Below are positions 5,841 to 12,041 of a DNA stretch of 13,574 nt, piece after piece (within the stretch, counting starts at the first letter, position 1; each line of letters starts with the position of its first letter). The position numbers and the translations under genes were made by a program. The stretch covers positions 1 to 13,574 of the forward strand of contig JAYEIJ010000072.1 in assembly GCA_034660035.1 (NCBI GenBank), given 5' to 3'. This DNA comes from JAHEEL01 sp034660035 (lineage in GTDB: Bacteria; Actinomycetota; Acidimicrobiia; Spongiisociales; UBA5794). A model generated the notes under the pieces. The model did no database searches. It was not told where the DNA came from and saw only the letters and a list, made by a program, of their open reading frames with translations.

Positions 5841-7355
5841 ATGCAAGAACTCGGCGGCGACGACCGGTCTTCGGGCGTCATCCTACATCCCACCTCGCTC
5901 CCCGGACCTTACGGAATCGGCGATCTCGGGCCTGAGGCACACCGATGGGTCGACATGCTCGCCGGGAGTGGGACGTCGCTGTGGCAGATTCTCCCGGTCG
6001 GCCCCACCGGATACGGAGACTCGCCGTACCAGTGCTTCTCCGCATTCGCCGGCAACGCCAACCTCGTCTCGCCCTCCCACCTCGCAGACGACGGTCTCAT
6101 CGACCCACCGCCGAGCCCCGGCTTCCCGGATGATCATGTCGATTACGGCGCGGTAATCCCGTGGAAGAGACAGATCCTCGCCGAAGCGTTCGCCCGCTTC
6201 GAGGCCGGGTACGGCGACCCGTTGCTGCGTGAGGATTTCGAACGATTCGGCAACGAGAAGAACTGGCTCGATGATTACGCGCTGTTCATGGCCATCAAGG
6301 CCGTTTTCGGCGGCGGGTCGTGGCAGGACTGGCCCGACGAGTTCCGCCTTCGAGAAACCGGCACCATCGAGTCGTTCCGACGACAACATGCAGGGGCCAT
6401 CTCGCTTGTCCGCTTCTCACAGTTCCTGTTCTTCCGTCAGTGGCAATCCCTGCGTCGTCATGCGACTGATCGCGGCGTCCGGATCATCGGTGACGTCCCG
6501 ATCTTCGTGGCTGGTGACTCCGCCGATGTCTGGGCATCGCCCGAACGATTCCGTCTCGACGAGAAGCGTCGACCCACCGTCGTGGCCGGCGTCCCACCCG
6601 ACTACTTCTCGGAGACCGGGCAGCTGTGGGGAAACCCGCTCTACGACTGGGATCACCACGCGGAGACCGGGTACGCGTGGTGGGCAGACCGACTCCGATC
6701 TACGTTCGACATCGCCGACATCGCCCGCATCGATCACTTCCGGGCGTTCGCCGACTACTGGGAGATCTCTGCGGATGCCGAGACTGCCATCGACGGCGTG
6801 TGGCGAGATGGGCCGGGGATGGCGTTCTTCGATGCCGTCCGGGAGCGACTCGGTGCCCTTCCGATCATCGCAGAGGACCTCGGAGACCTGTCCGACAAGG
6901 TACCGGAACTCCTCGACCAGACGGGGTTCCCGGGGATGCGGGTACTGACCTTCGCGTTCTCGACCGACGAGAGCGACTCGTTCCTCCCCCACAACTACCC
7001 GGTCGAGACCGTCGCCTACACGGGCACCCATGACAACGACACAACGCTCGGCTGGTGGACGACGGCTCCTGAGGATGAGCGCGCGTTCGCTGCTCGCTAC
7101 CTCTCGATCGATCCCGCGGATCCGGTAGCCGGATTCCTTGAAGGCCTCTGGGATTCGCGCGCCATGTTCGCTATCGCCCCGCTCCAGGATCTGCTGCGTC
7201 TCGGTTCGTCCGCCCGGATGAACACACCGGGGACCACCGACGCGAACTGGCAGTGGCGTGTGCTCCCAGATCAGATCGCCGACACCGGGCTCGCAACGCA
7301 GCTCCGTCATCTCAATGATCGTTACGAGCGAGCGTCGGTGAGCCAGGTCTCGTAG
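5841..7355 (+). CDS. malQ: 4-alpha-glucanotransferase (amylomaltase, GH77)
   Basis: MalQ moves alpha-1,4-glucan segments between maltodextrins in the cytoplasm, linking maltose/maltodextrin use with glycogen turnover. The 504-residue length is standard for bacterial GH77. The N-terminus carries HPTSLPGPYGIGDLG (16-30) and WQILPVGPTGYGDSPYQ (48-64), both family hallmarks. The catalytic residues can be placed: nucleophile D298 in ARIDHFRAF, acid/base E345 in IIAEDLG, and transition-state stabiliser D398 in THDND. The 250s loop VAGVPPDYFSETGQLWGNP (248-266) is present. No other maltose or glycogen genes are in the window, so it appears to be a stand-alone gene. The ATG at 5841 has no Shine-Dalgarno, and its -10 box suggests a leaderless transcript. 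Confidence 0.96.
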   Translation: MQELGGDDRSSGVILHPTSLPGPYGIGDLGPEAHRWVDMLAGSGTSLWQILPVGPTGYGDSPYQCFSAFAGNANLVSPSHLADDGLIDPPPSPGFPDDHVDYGAVIPWKRQILAEAFARFEAGYGDPLLREDFERFGNEKNWLDDYALFMAIKAVFGGGSWQDWPDEFRLRETGTIESFRRQHAGAISLVRFSQFLFFRQWQSLRRHATDRGVRIIGDVPIFVAGDSADVWASPERFRLDEKRRPTVVAGVPPDYFSETGQLWGNPLYDWDHHAETGYAWWADRLRSTFDIADIARIDHFRAFADYWEISADAETAIDGVWRDGPGMAFFDAVRERLGALPIIAEDLGDLSDKVPELLDQTGFPGMRVLTFAFSTDESDSFLPHNYPVETVAYTGTHDNDTTLGWWTTAPEDERAFAARYLSIDPADPVAGFLEGLWDSRAMFAIAPLQDLLRLGSSARMNTPGTTDANWQWRVLPDQIADTGLATQLRHLNDRYERASVSQVS

Positions 7356-7385
7356 GGAGCCACCTCCCGGAACCCATTCGGGGTT

Positions 7386-7400
7386 GAGCGACCGCTCTTT
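7386..7400 (+). terminator. weak terminator-like hairpin after malQ
   Basis: GAGC (7386-7389) pairs with GCTC (7394-7397) around a GACC loop and is followed by TTT. Just upstream AACCC (7371-7375) pairs with GGGTT (7381-7385). Both stems are short, and no long U-tract is present. They sit in the 112-nt interval between malQ and hpt. Confidence 0.3.
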
Positions 7401-7455
7401 CGTGTTCCGCTTCGACCTCACCTCGAACGTGTCGCATCGGCGAGGGCCCGCGGCG

Positions 7456-7461
7456 TAGAAT
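7456..7461 (+). promoter_or_regulatory. hpt -10 box, probably leaderless mRNA
   Basis: TAGAAT is close to the TATAAT consensus and fits TAnnnT. It ends exactly 6 nt before the hpt ATG at 7468, leaving no room for a leader or Shine-Dalgarno, so transcription should start at the ATG itself. No obvious -35 is found. Confidence 0.55.
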
Positions 7462-7467
7462 CGCCTC

Positions 7468-7974
7468 ATGGAACTCGAACCCCGCTTCAGCCAAGACGAG
7501 ATCGCTGCCGCCGTCGAGCGGATCGCCGGCGAAATCTCCACCGACTACCCCGACGAGACACCGATCCTCGTCGGTGTCCTGACCGGTTCCTTCATCTTCC
7601 TCGCCGATCTTGTTCGAGCCATGACGATCCCGGTCCAGATCGACTTCATCCGGGCCCGGTCATACGGCAAGGGCACCGTCTCGTCGGGGGCCGTGGAGAT
7701 CACGAAGGACATCGAGCATGATGTGACGGGCCGGACGGTCATCCTGGTCGAGGACATCCTCGACACGGGTCTGACGCTGGACTTCGTCTGCGACCGCGTC
7801 CGGGCCGGACATCCCGCCGACGTCAAGACATGTTCGTTGCTCGTACGCGAAGGTGCCACACCGTCCGACTACATGGGGCTATGGATCCCGAAGGGTTTCG
7901 TCGTCGGCTACGGGATCGACTACGCAGAGCGCTACCGGGGACTTCCGGACATCCGGTCGGTGCCGGGCACCTGA
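7468..7974 (+). CDS. hpt: hypoxanthine phosphoribosyltransferase
   Basis: This salvage enzyme converts hypoxanthine or guanine plus PRPP to IMP or GMP in the cytoplasm. The 168-residue protein has the PRPP-binding signature VILVEDILDTGLT at 91-103, with acidic pair E95/D96 and the DTG loop. The flexible loop SYGKGT is at 65-70, and the early phosphate-binding segment LVGVLTGSFIF is at 34-44. The C-terminal FVVGYGIDYAERYRGLPDI (144-162) matches the purine/pyrophosphate-binding end of the family. The stretch before it (SLLVREGATPSDYMG) lacks the usual Lys-Pro (DKP-type) and is a few residues shorter than common homologues, a modest variation. hpt is often next to tilS and ftsH; here it is not. 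Confidence 0.95.
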   Translation: MELEPRFSQDEIAAAVERIAGEISTDYPDETPILVGVLTGSFIFLADLVRAMTIPVQIDFIRARSYGKGTVSSGAVEITKDIEHDVTGRTVILVEDILDTGLTLDFVCDRVRAGHPADVKTCSLLVREGATPSDYMGLWIPKGFVVGYGIDYAERYRGLPDIRSVPGT

Positions 7975-8031
7975 GTCGCTCGTGATCGTTCAGTTCAGAT
8001 CTCGTGACACGGCCCAACGGCACGGCTTTTC

Positions 8032-8052
8032 GGCTTTGAGCGGGGTGAAGCC
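8032..8052 (+). terminator. terminator-like hairpin after hpt
   Basis: GGCTTTG (8032-8038) pairs with TGAAGCC (8046-8052), with two wobble pairs and a 7-nt loop. No U-tract follows. The same bases resemble the sheath gene's 3' coding sequence, so the hairpin may be incidental. Confidence 0.22.
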
Positions 8053-8059
8053 TCGGAAC

Positions 8060-8090
8060 GTCGTACGTAGAACGTAGAACGAAGTACGAC
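8060..8090. repeat. inverted repeat GTCGTAC/GTACGAC enclosing a 7-bp tandem repeat
   Basis: GTCGTAC (8060-8066) and its reverse complement GTACGAC (8084-8090) flank a 17-nt spacer. Across the same interval the 7-mer ACGTAGA occurs twice in tandem (8065-8071, 8072-8078), followed by the related ACGAAGT (8079-8085). A further direct copy of GTCGTAC is at 8204-8210, followed by TACGTCATACGT. It may be a protein-binding site, a repetitive extragenic element or a slippage-derived repeat; the sequence does not decide. Confidence 0.6.
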
Positions 8091-8118
8091 TCGGAGGTCT
8101 TGTATCGGTCGGGGAATC

Positions 8119-8154
8119 CGCTCGGGTTCTACGCGAGCGCCTTGAGAAGCTCAA
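8119..8154. repeat. two adjacent hairpins
   Basis: CGCTCG (8119-8124) pairs with CGAGCG (8134-8139) around a 9-nt loop. Immediately after, TTGAG (8142-8146) pairs with CTCAA (8150-8154) around AAG. They lie in the convergent non-coding region and could help terminate transcription from either side. Confidence 0.4.
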
Positions 8155-8294
8155 AGCGTCACCCACGAACCTCGAAACACGGAAGCCTCCCCCCTGCTCC
8201 GGAGTCGTACTACGTCATACGTGGGGCGTGCTACTGCCTGCAGTCCCCCCGGCTCCAGCCGACCCCGCCCATTTCCGAAGTGCCAGCTTCTCTC

Positions 8295-9567
8295 CTATGT
8301 CCGGGACCGTCCCGCCCGTTGCGCGATCTTGATCACGATGAACTCGGCAGGCTTGAGCGGAGCGAAACCGACCACGATGTTGACGACGCCTGCCTCGATG
8401 TCCGCCCGCGTCGTCGTCCCCCCGTCGACCTTCACGAAATAGGCGTCGCTGGGCTTAGCTCCCTGGAAGGCGCCCTTGCGGAACAGGCCGTCCAGGAAGT
8501 CACTCACGCTCAACCGGATCTGAGACCATAGAGGTTCGCCGTTCGGCTCGAAAACGACCCATTGCAGACCCTGGGTGAGCGTCCCCTCGATGAAGAGCGC
8601 GGTACGTCGCACCGGGACGTACTTCCACTCCGACACCATCGCGTGAGTCCCGGCCAGCGTGCGGCTGCCCCAACAGACGTTGCCGTAGCGTGGGAAGCTC
8701 CGAAGCGCGTTGACACCCTCGGCGTTGAGGACACCGTTCTCCGCTCCGGTGAGAACCCGGGTCAATCGGAGATCGGCTCCACGTAGCCCGGTCGCGGGGC
8801 CGGCCGGTGCCTTCCACACTCCGCGGTCGGCGTCGGTGCGGGCGAAGATGCCGGCCATCGTGCCGCTGGATGCCAACTCCCGGGGTTCGTTCGCGTTCAG
8901 AGCGTCACCGATCGAAAGCCTCGGGAAGTAGACCGCTGCGTTCCCGTCGCGGGGTAGACCTCCCCAGCCCCGTACACCCTCACTCGTGTTCATACCGGCC
9001 GGCGGGTCGACGATCAGGAACGCACGCTTGTCCTTGCAGTACTCGAGCGCCGCCGCGTACACGGCCGATGTGCCTGCCTCGTCGAGTTCAGCGGCGGCCG
9101 GGATGCACATGATGTTGAAGATGTCGGGCGCTATACGGTGCAGGGCGAACATCCCTGAGCCGTCGACCTCGTTGCCGACGATCGCCCCGGACGCCATGCT
9201 CTTCCACACCGCGGATCCCGGCGTGACACCGTCACTCCCTCCGGCGAACCGTGCGAGAACCGGCTTTCCGATGTCGTCCAACTTTGCGCCATTCGTGGCA
9301 GCGACAGCGGCTTGGGAAGAAGCGGGCCTGGTGCCCGCGGCATCAACCCGGACTTCGACGAGATCGGATGCTGCATTCACGACGGTGGCGATGTTGCCGG
9401 AGTCGCCCGTCGTGGTGTTGACGCTGTGGTAGTTCTCGGTCGCGACGAGCCGATCGCCGTCGTACTCGCGCACGGTCAGGCCGAACGCGGTGTTGTCGGT
9501 CGCGTCCGGATGGACCACACCGATGAACAGATCGTTGCCCCAGGCACCTTCAGACTGGGCGGTCACG
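8295..9567 (-). CDS. contractile phage-tail-like sheath protein, 5' end missing in gap
   Basis: The visible 423 residues are the C-terminal part of a contractile tail sheath, which forms the outer tube that contracts in myophages, R-type tailocins and extracellular contractile injection systems (eCIS). Hallmarks are the early EGAWGNDL, IFNIMCIP and YCKDKRAFLIVDPP in the middle, KYVPVRRTALFIEGTL, the strand QWVVFEPNGEPLW, FRKGAFQG, and the C-terminal NIVVGFAPLKPAEF followed by IVIKIAQ. That last strand builds the interlocked sheath lattice in known structures. Roughly 100 or more N-terminal residues are expected and are absent because the gene runs into the 100-N gap. An open frame continues beyond the gap on the minus strand, but it is antisense to real plus-strand genes and does not belong. 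It is the last minus-strand gene before hpt; no tube or baseplate gene is seen. Confidence 0.92.
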
Positions 9568-9667
9568 NNNNNNNNNNNNNNNNNNNNNNNNNNNNNNNNN
9601 NNNNNNNNNNNNNNNNNNNNNNNNNNNNNNNNNNNNNNNNNNNNNNNNNNNNNNNNNNNNNNNNNNN
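9568..9667. other. assembly gap 2 (100 N)
   Basis: Exactly 100 N interrupt the 5' part of the sheath gene. The true gap is probably longer than 100 nt, because the missing sheath N-terminus alone should need about 300 nt, and promoters for the divergent genes should lie here too. The rest of a contractile system could be missing here if the scaffold join spans more. Confidence 0.95.
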
Positions 9668-9734
9668 GGGACGGAGAAGAGCGTCTGCCGATAGAGGAGA
9701 TAGCGATGCGTGATCGAGAGCCAGGGAACGTCAC

Positions 9735-10454
9735 ATGGACGTGGTGACGGGATTCGACCCGGCGGTGCACGGCTTTCACTTCCGCAATCGGTTCTCGGGT
9801 TCCGATGTGATCGATGAGCTCGTGGAACAACACCGGCTCGACGAACTCGCCGGCATCGACTTGCCCACCCATCTCGAGAACCTCGTCGGGCGCATTCGCG
9901 ACGCCTCGTTCTGGGGTGCGTTCGGCCTCTGCGGCGGTATGAGCTGGGCTTCCCTCGATCGCTACCTGAAAGACGAGCCGCCACCCATACAAACATCGGG
10001 TCCTGCTCGTGACACGGCGCTGTTCAACGAGCTCGTCGCGCGACAGGCGGACTCCATGCAACGGGGCCAGATGATCACCACGTGCCTCAGGTATCAGATC
10101 GTTCCCGAAGTGGCGCCGGGTTGGTGGCCCTCGCGCAGGAGCCTTGGTCGGATTACCGAGATCGACGAGTGGCCGAAGGTCAAGGCATCGCTCGACAGCG
10201 GTCGGCCGGCTCCGATCTGCCTGGTTCGCGTCCGCGGGATGAGCAACCCCGACAGACACCACCAGGTTCTCACCACCGGCTACCACCTCAACCGCGCGAA
10301 CGTATTGACCATCAATGTCTACGACCCGAATCATCCCGACGCCCGACCCGAAATAGCGTTGCAACTCGGGACCCGTCGCCACGACCTGAATCTCACCCAG
10401 ACAACCAGAGAACCTCTCTACGGCTTCTTCACTACCAACTACCGACCCGCATGA
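9735..10454 (+). CDS. papain-like cysteine peptidase-fold protein
   Basis: This 239-residue protein has a plausible papain-type catalytic set in canonical order: C66 in GAFGLCGGMSWA, H176 in RHHQVLTTGY and D197 in INVYDPNHP. The N-terminus GFHFRNRF is typical of a family of actinobacterial hypothetical proteins with the GLCGGM motif. No signal peptide or membrane helix is seen, so export would need a dedicated system. The ATG at 9735 is the only in-frame start after a stop at 9711; AGGGA (9723-9727) is the likely Shine-Dalgarno. A 13-codon ORF (9706-9747) with a stronger Shine-Dalgarno overlaps the start in another frame. Lying beside a contractile sheath gene, it could be a cargo or processing peptidase; this is inference. 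Substrate and activity are unknown. Confidence 0.75.
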   Translation: MDVVTGFDPAVHGFHFRNRFSGSDVIDELVEQHRLDELAGIDLPTHLENLVGRIRDASFWGAFGLCGGMSWASLDRYLKDEPPPIQTSGPARDTALFNELVARQADSMQRGQMITTCLRYQIVPEVAPGWWPSRRSLGRITEIDEWPKVKASLDSGRPAPICLVRVRGMSNPDRHHQVLTTGYHLNRANVLTINVYDPNHPDARPEIALQLGTRRHDLNLTQTTREPLYGFFTTNYRPA

Positions 10455-10570
10455 TTGAAGACCAGGAGGATCGACGCGATACCACCAAGGAACCAAAACA
10501 GGTACGGAGCGTCGCTCCCGGACCGATATTGGCGCCGGAGTGTTGCATAACGATCGAGATGATGACTTGA
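10451..10570 (+). CDS. possible 39-codon ORF coupled to the papain-like gene
   Basis: An ATG at 10451 overlaps the TGA of the papain-like gene (10452-10454) as ATGA and opens 39 codons ending at 10570. The peptide has a charged N-terminal half and a segment APGPILAPECCITIEMM with adjacent cysteines near the C-terminus. I recognise no family. Third-position GC is lower than in neighbouring genes, so it may be chance. The coupling geometry and its place between two papain-fold genes make it worth listing. Confidence 0.3.
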   Translation: MIEDQEDRRDTTKEPKQVRSVAPGPILAPECCITIEMMT

Positions 10571-10619
10571 CCGAAGGACGGGACAGTGCACAAGCCAGAA
10601 CACGGAAAGGGAGAAGGAG

Positions 10620-11222
10620 ATGTCTGATCGCAATGCAACCCTGGTGACACTTGAACCCTGCGACGTGTTCCTCACCCGAGGCGCCGGGTTCGTGAGTCGT
10701 GCCATCCGGGTGTTCACGCGTCGGTTCGGTGAGTCGCGCACCAAGGTCAACCACGTCGGGATCATCGTCGGTGAAGGGACCATGGTTACCGCTATGGCCA
10801 TCGAAGCGCTCGTCAAGGTACGCAAGCACCCGCTCGGCAGGTATGCGCGGAAACTCGACACGGCCGTTGCCGTCTACCGGCCCATCAACCTCACGGAAGG
10901 GGAAGAAACCGCGATCGTCGCGAAAGCGCTCTCCTACGAGGGCGACAAGTACGGCATTGTGAAGATCGCGGCACACTTCGTCGATTGGACACTCCAGGGC
11001 GCGTATGTGTTCCGGCGGTTGACCCGCATGGACGACTACCCGATCTGTTCGTGGTTGGTCGCTCACGCGTTCGCTTCTGGCGGCAAGGACTTCGGATGCG
11101 AACCGGGTGCGGCCACGCCCGATGACATCTGGGACTTCGTGACCACTAACCCCGACAAATACGTTCAGGTCCATCCACTGGTGCCCATCGGAATGAACGA
11201 GTCCGCAGCAACAGCGCAGTGA
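10620..11222 (+). CDS. circularly permuted papain-fold protein (YiiX/YaeF, NlpC/P60 superfamily)
   Basis: This 200-residue protein shows the permuted order of the YiiX/YaeF-type NlpC/P60-like fold: histidine first (H45 in KVNHVGIIVG), then E62 in AIEALVKV, and the cysteine last (C143 in YPICSWLVAHAF). The opening PCDVFLTRGAGFVSRAIR (13-30) and the closing AATPDDIWDF (164-173) are also typical. Members hydrolyse amide or ester bonds, including peptidoglycan or lipid substrates in some cases; the target here is unknown. No signal peptide is seen. The ATG at 10620 is preceded by AAAGGGAG ending about 6 nt upstream, plus a second GGAG directly abutting. It lies 165 nt after the canonical papain-like gene, so two differently wired papain-fold enzymes are neighbours. 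Confidence 0.82.
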   Translation: MSDRNATLVTLEPCDVFLTRGAGFVSRAIRVFTRRFGESRTKVNHVGIIVGEGTMVTAMAIEALVKVRKHPLGRYARKLDTAVAVYRPINLTEGEETAIVAKALSYEGDKYGIVKIAAHFVDWTLQGAYVFRRLTRMDDYPICSWLVAHAFASGGKDFGCEPGAATPDDIWDFVTTNPDKYVQVHPLVPIGMNESAATAQ

Positions 11223-11232
11223 CGGATCGCTG
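11217..11232 (+). terminator. hairpin at the end of the permuted papain gene
   Basis: CAGTGA (11217-11222, containing the TGA stop) pairs with TCGCTG (11227-11232) around a CGGA loop, giving 6 pairs with one wobble. There is no U-tract, so termination is only a possibility. Confidence 0.25.
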
Positions 11233-11323
11233 ACTTCGCGCCGGCCGATTCAACTTCTGATCGCGGTCTCAGACTCCGGGGTTCCGGCACAGGTGGTCAC
11301 CAGATCAATCGGTTCCCTCGTAG

Positions 11324-11329
11324 TAGCCT
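11324..11329 (+). promoter_or_regulatory. -10 box of the membrane-protein gene, probably leaderless
   Basis: TAGCCT fits TAnnnT and ends exactly 6 nt before the ATG at 11336. No Shine-Dalgarno is present. It repeats the geometry seen at malQ and hpt, suggesting this gene is transcribed separately from the papain-fold genes upstream. Confidence 0.4.
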
Positions 11330-11335
11330 TTCGGC

Positions 11336-11881
11336 ATGACCGGATACGGTGAGCCGGCTGAGATTGCCGCAGATTTGACCCTCGAGGACGTTTCCGAACC
11401 CGTCCCCAATTGGTACCGGGGCGTTGCGCTCACGATCCTCGTGCTGTCCATCATCACCGCCATCGCAGCGCTCCTCGCCGCTTTGTCGGCTCACCAGACC
11501 CTTCTCGATCGAACTGAGGAGATCATCGGTGTGGCGATCACCGGTGACGACCAGTTGACGATCGACATCCTTCGCACGAAGCACGAACTCCAAGCGGCTC
11601 TTGGCGAGGAGGTGAGTGAGCAGGAAGTCGAGCGTGTCGAGAAGCTCGAGGATAAGATCCGGCAGTTGACGAGTCACGTCGCCGGTGAGGACACTTCCGC
11701 ACGGACGTCGGTGACCAACCACTTAGTGCTCTCGATCGCTGCCACGATCGCTGCCATCGCCATCGCCGTCACGGGACTCGCGCCCATCGTGCACAAACGG
11801 TGGCTGTGGGCGGCCGGCGTGTTCCTCGGCGTCGTGGCCATCGGGTTCCTGGCGTACGGCGTGATCAGAGTTGTCACCTGA
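11336..11881 (+). CDS. three-helix membrane protein with central coiled coil
   Basis: I do not recognise a firm family for this 181-residue protein. It has a short acidic N-terminal tail, a first membrane helix at about 29-51, a charged and probably coiled-coil loop at about 53-120, and two closely spaced helices at about 129-149 and 155-178. The overall plan is similar to DUF4337-type small membrane proteins, but I cannot show homology. There is no cysteine and no enzymatic motif. Coming after two papain-fold enzymes and before a lipase-like gene, it could be an immunity or anchoring protein, or unrelated; both are guesses. Its start is the ATG at 11336, with a leaderless-type -10 box. Confidence 0.8.
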   Translation: MTGYGEPAEIAADLTLEDVSEPVPNWYRGVALTILVLSIITAIAALLAALSAHQTLLDRTEEIIGVAITGDDQLTIDILRTKHELQAALGEEVSEQEVERVEKLEDKIRQLTSHVAGEDTSARTSVTNHLVLSIAATIAAIAIAVTGLAPIVHKRWLWAAGVFLGVVAIGFLAYGVIRVVT

Positions 11882-11899
11882 TCCAACCCGGACTCATTG

Positions 11900-11940
11900 A
11901 CCCTGCGGCGCTGCCCGGCTTCGACGAGCCGCTACAGGGT
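11900..11940. terminator. nested inverted repeats in the convergent interval
   Basis: ACCCTG (11900-11905) pairs with CAGGGT (11935-11940), and inside this CGGCT (11916-11920) pairs with AGCCG (11927-11931) around TCGACG. The structure sits in the 160-nt interval between the convergent membrane-protein and hydrolase genes, so a bidirectional terminator is plausible. Only TT follows on the plus strand. Confidence 0.35.
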
Positions 11941-12041
11941 TCCCCGGTCGTCGGCGGTGCGCGTCGAAATCGCCTCGGGGAGACCGATGTCGCCACTGCT
12001 GAAGGTGCGGCCGTGATCGTCGATGATCGGCGGCGCCACGC

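Larger units (their letters stand above)
7975..8294. other. 320-base region without a convincing gene
   Basis: This stretch separates hpt (plus) from the sheath gene (minus), whose 3' ends converge here. Open frames cross it, but none has recognisable similarity or a supporting ribosome-binding site. It holds a short near-copy of the sheath 3' end (8029-8052), a tandem/inverted repeat cluster (8060-8090) with a third GTCGTAC at 8204-8210, and two adjacent hairpins (8119-8154). Small stems also occur at about 8233-8261. Both convergent genes would be expected to terminate in this region. Confidence 0.7.

Noticed and set aside
4015..6156. A 713-residue plus-strand open frame across the synthetase homologue
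   Set aside because: It is antisense to a protein with clear AMP-binding motifs and then overlaps malQ; its composition (Arg, Asp, His, Gly rich) is typical of an antisense GC-rich artefact.
8060..8224. CRISPR array
   Set aside because: The repeats are only 7 bp and irregularly spaced, without uniform spacers or nearby cas genes.
8032..8369. attL/attR pair of an integrated element
   Set aside because: The two near-identical 20-base stretches are explained by sheath coding sequence, one lies inside the gene, and there is no integrase or element between them.
8100..8531. A 143-codon plus-strand ORF between hpt and the sheath gene
   Set aside because: Its second half is antisense to the sheath C-terminus, and the first half has no similarity and no Shine-Dalgarno.
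8295..11174. A 959-residue minus-strand ORF running through the N gap
   Set aside because: Only the part up to 9567 has sheath motifs. Beyond the gap the frame is antisense to the papain-like and permuted papain genes and shows no family features; the N run lets the frame read through.
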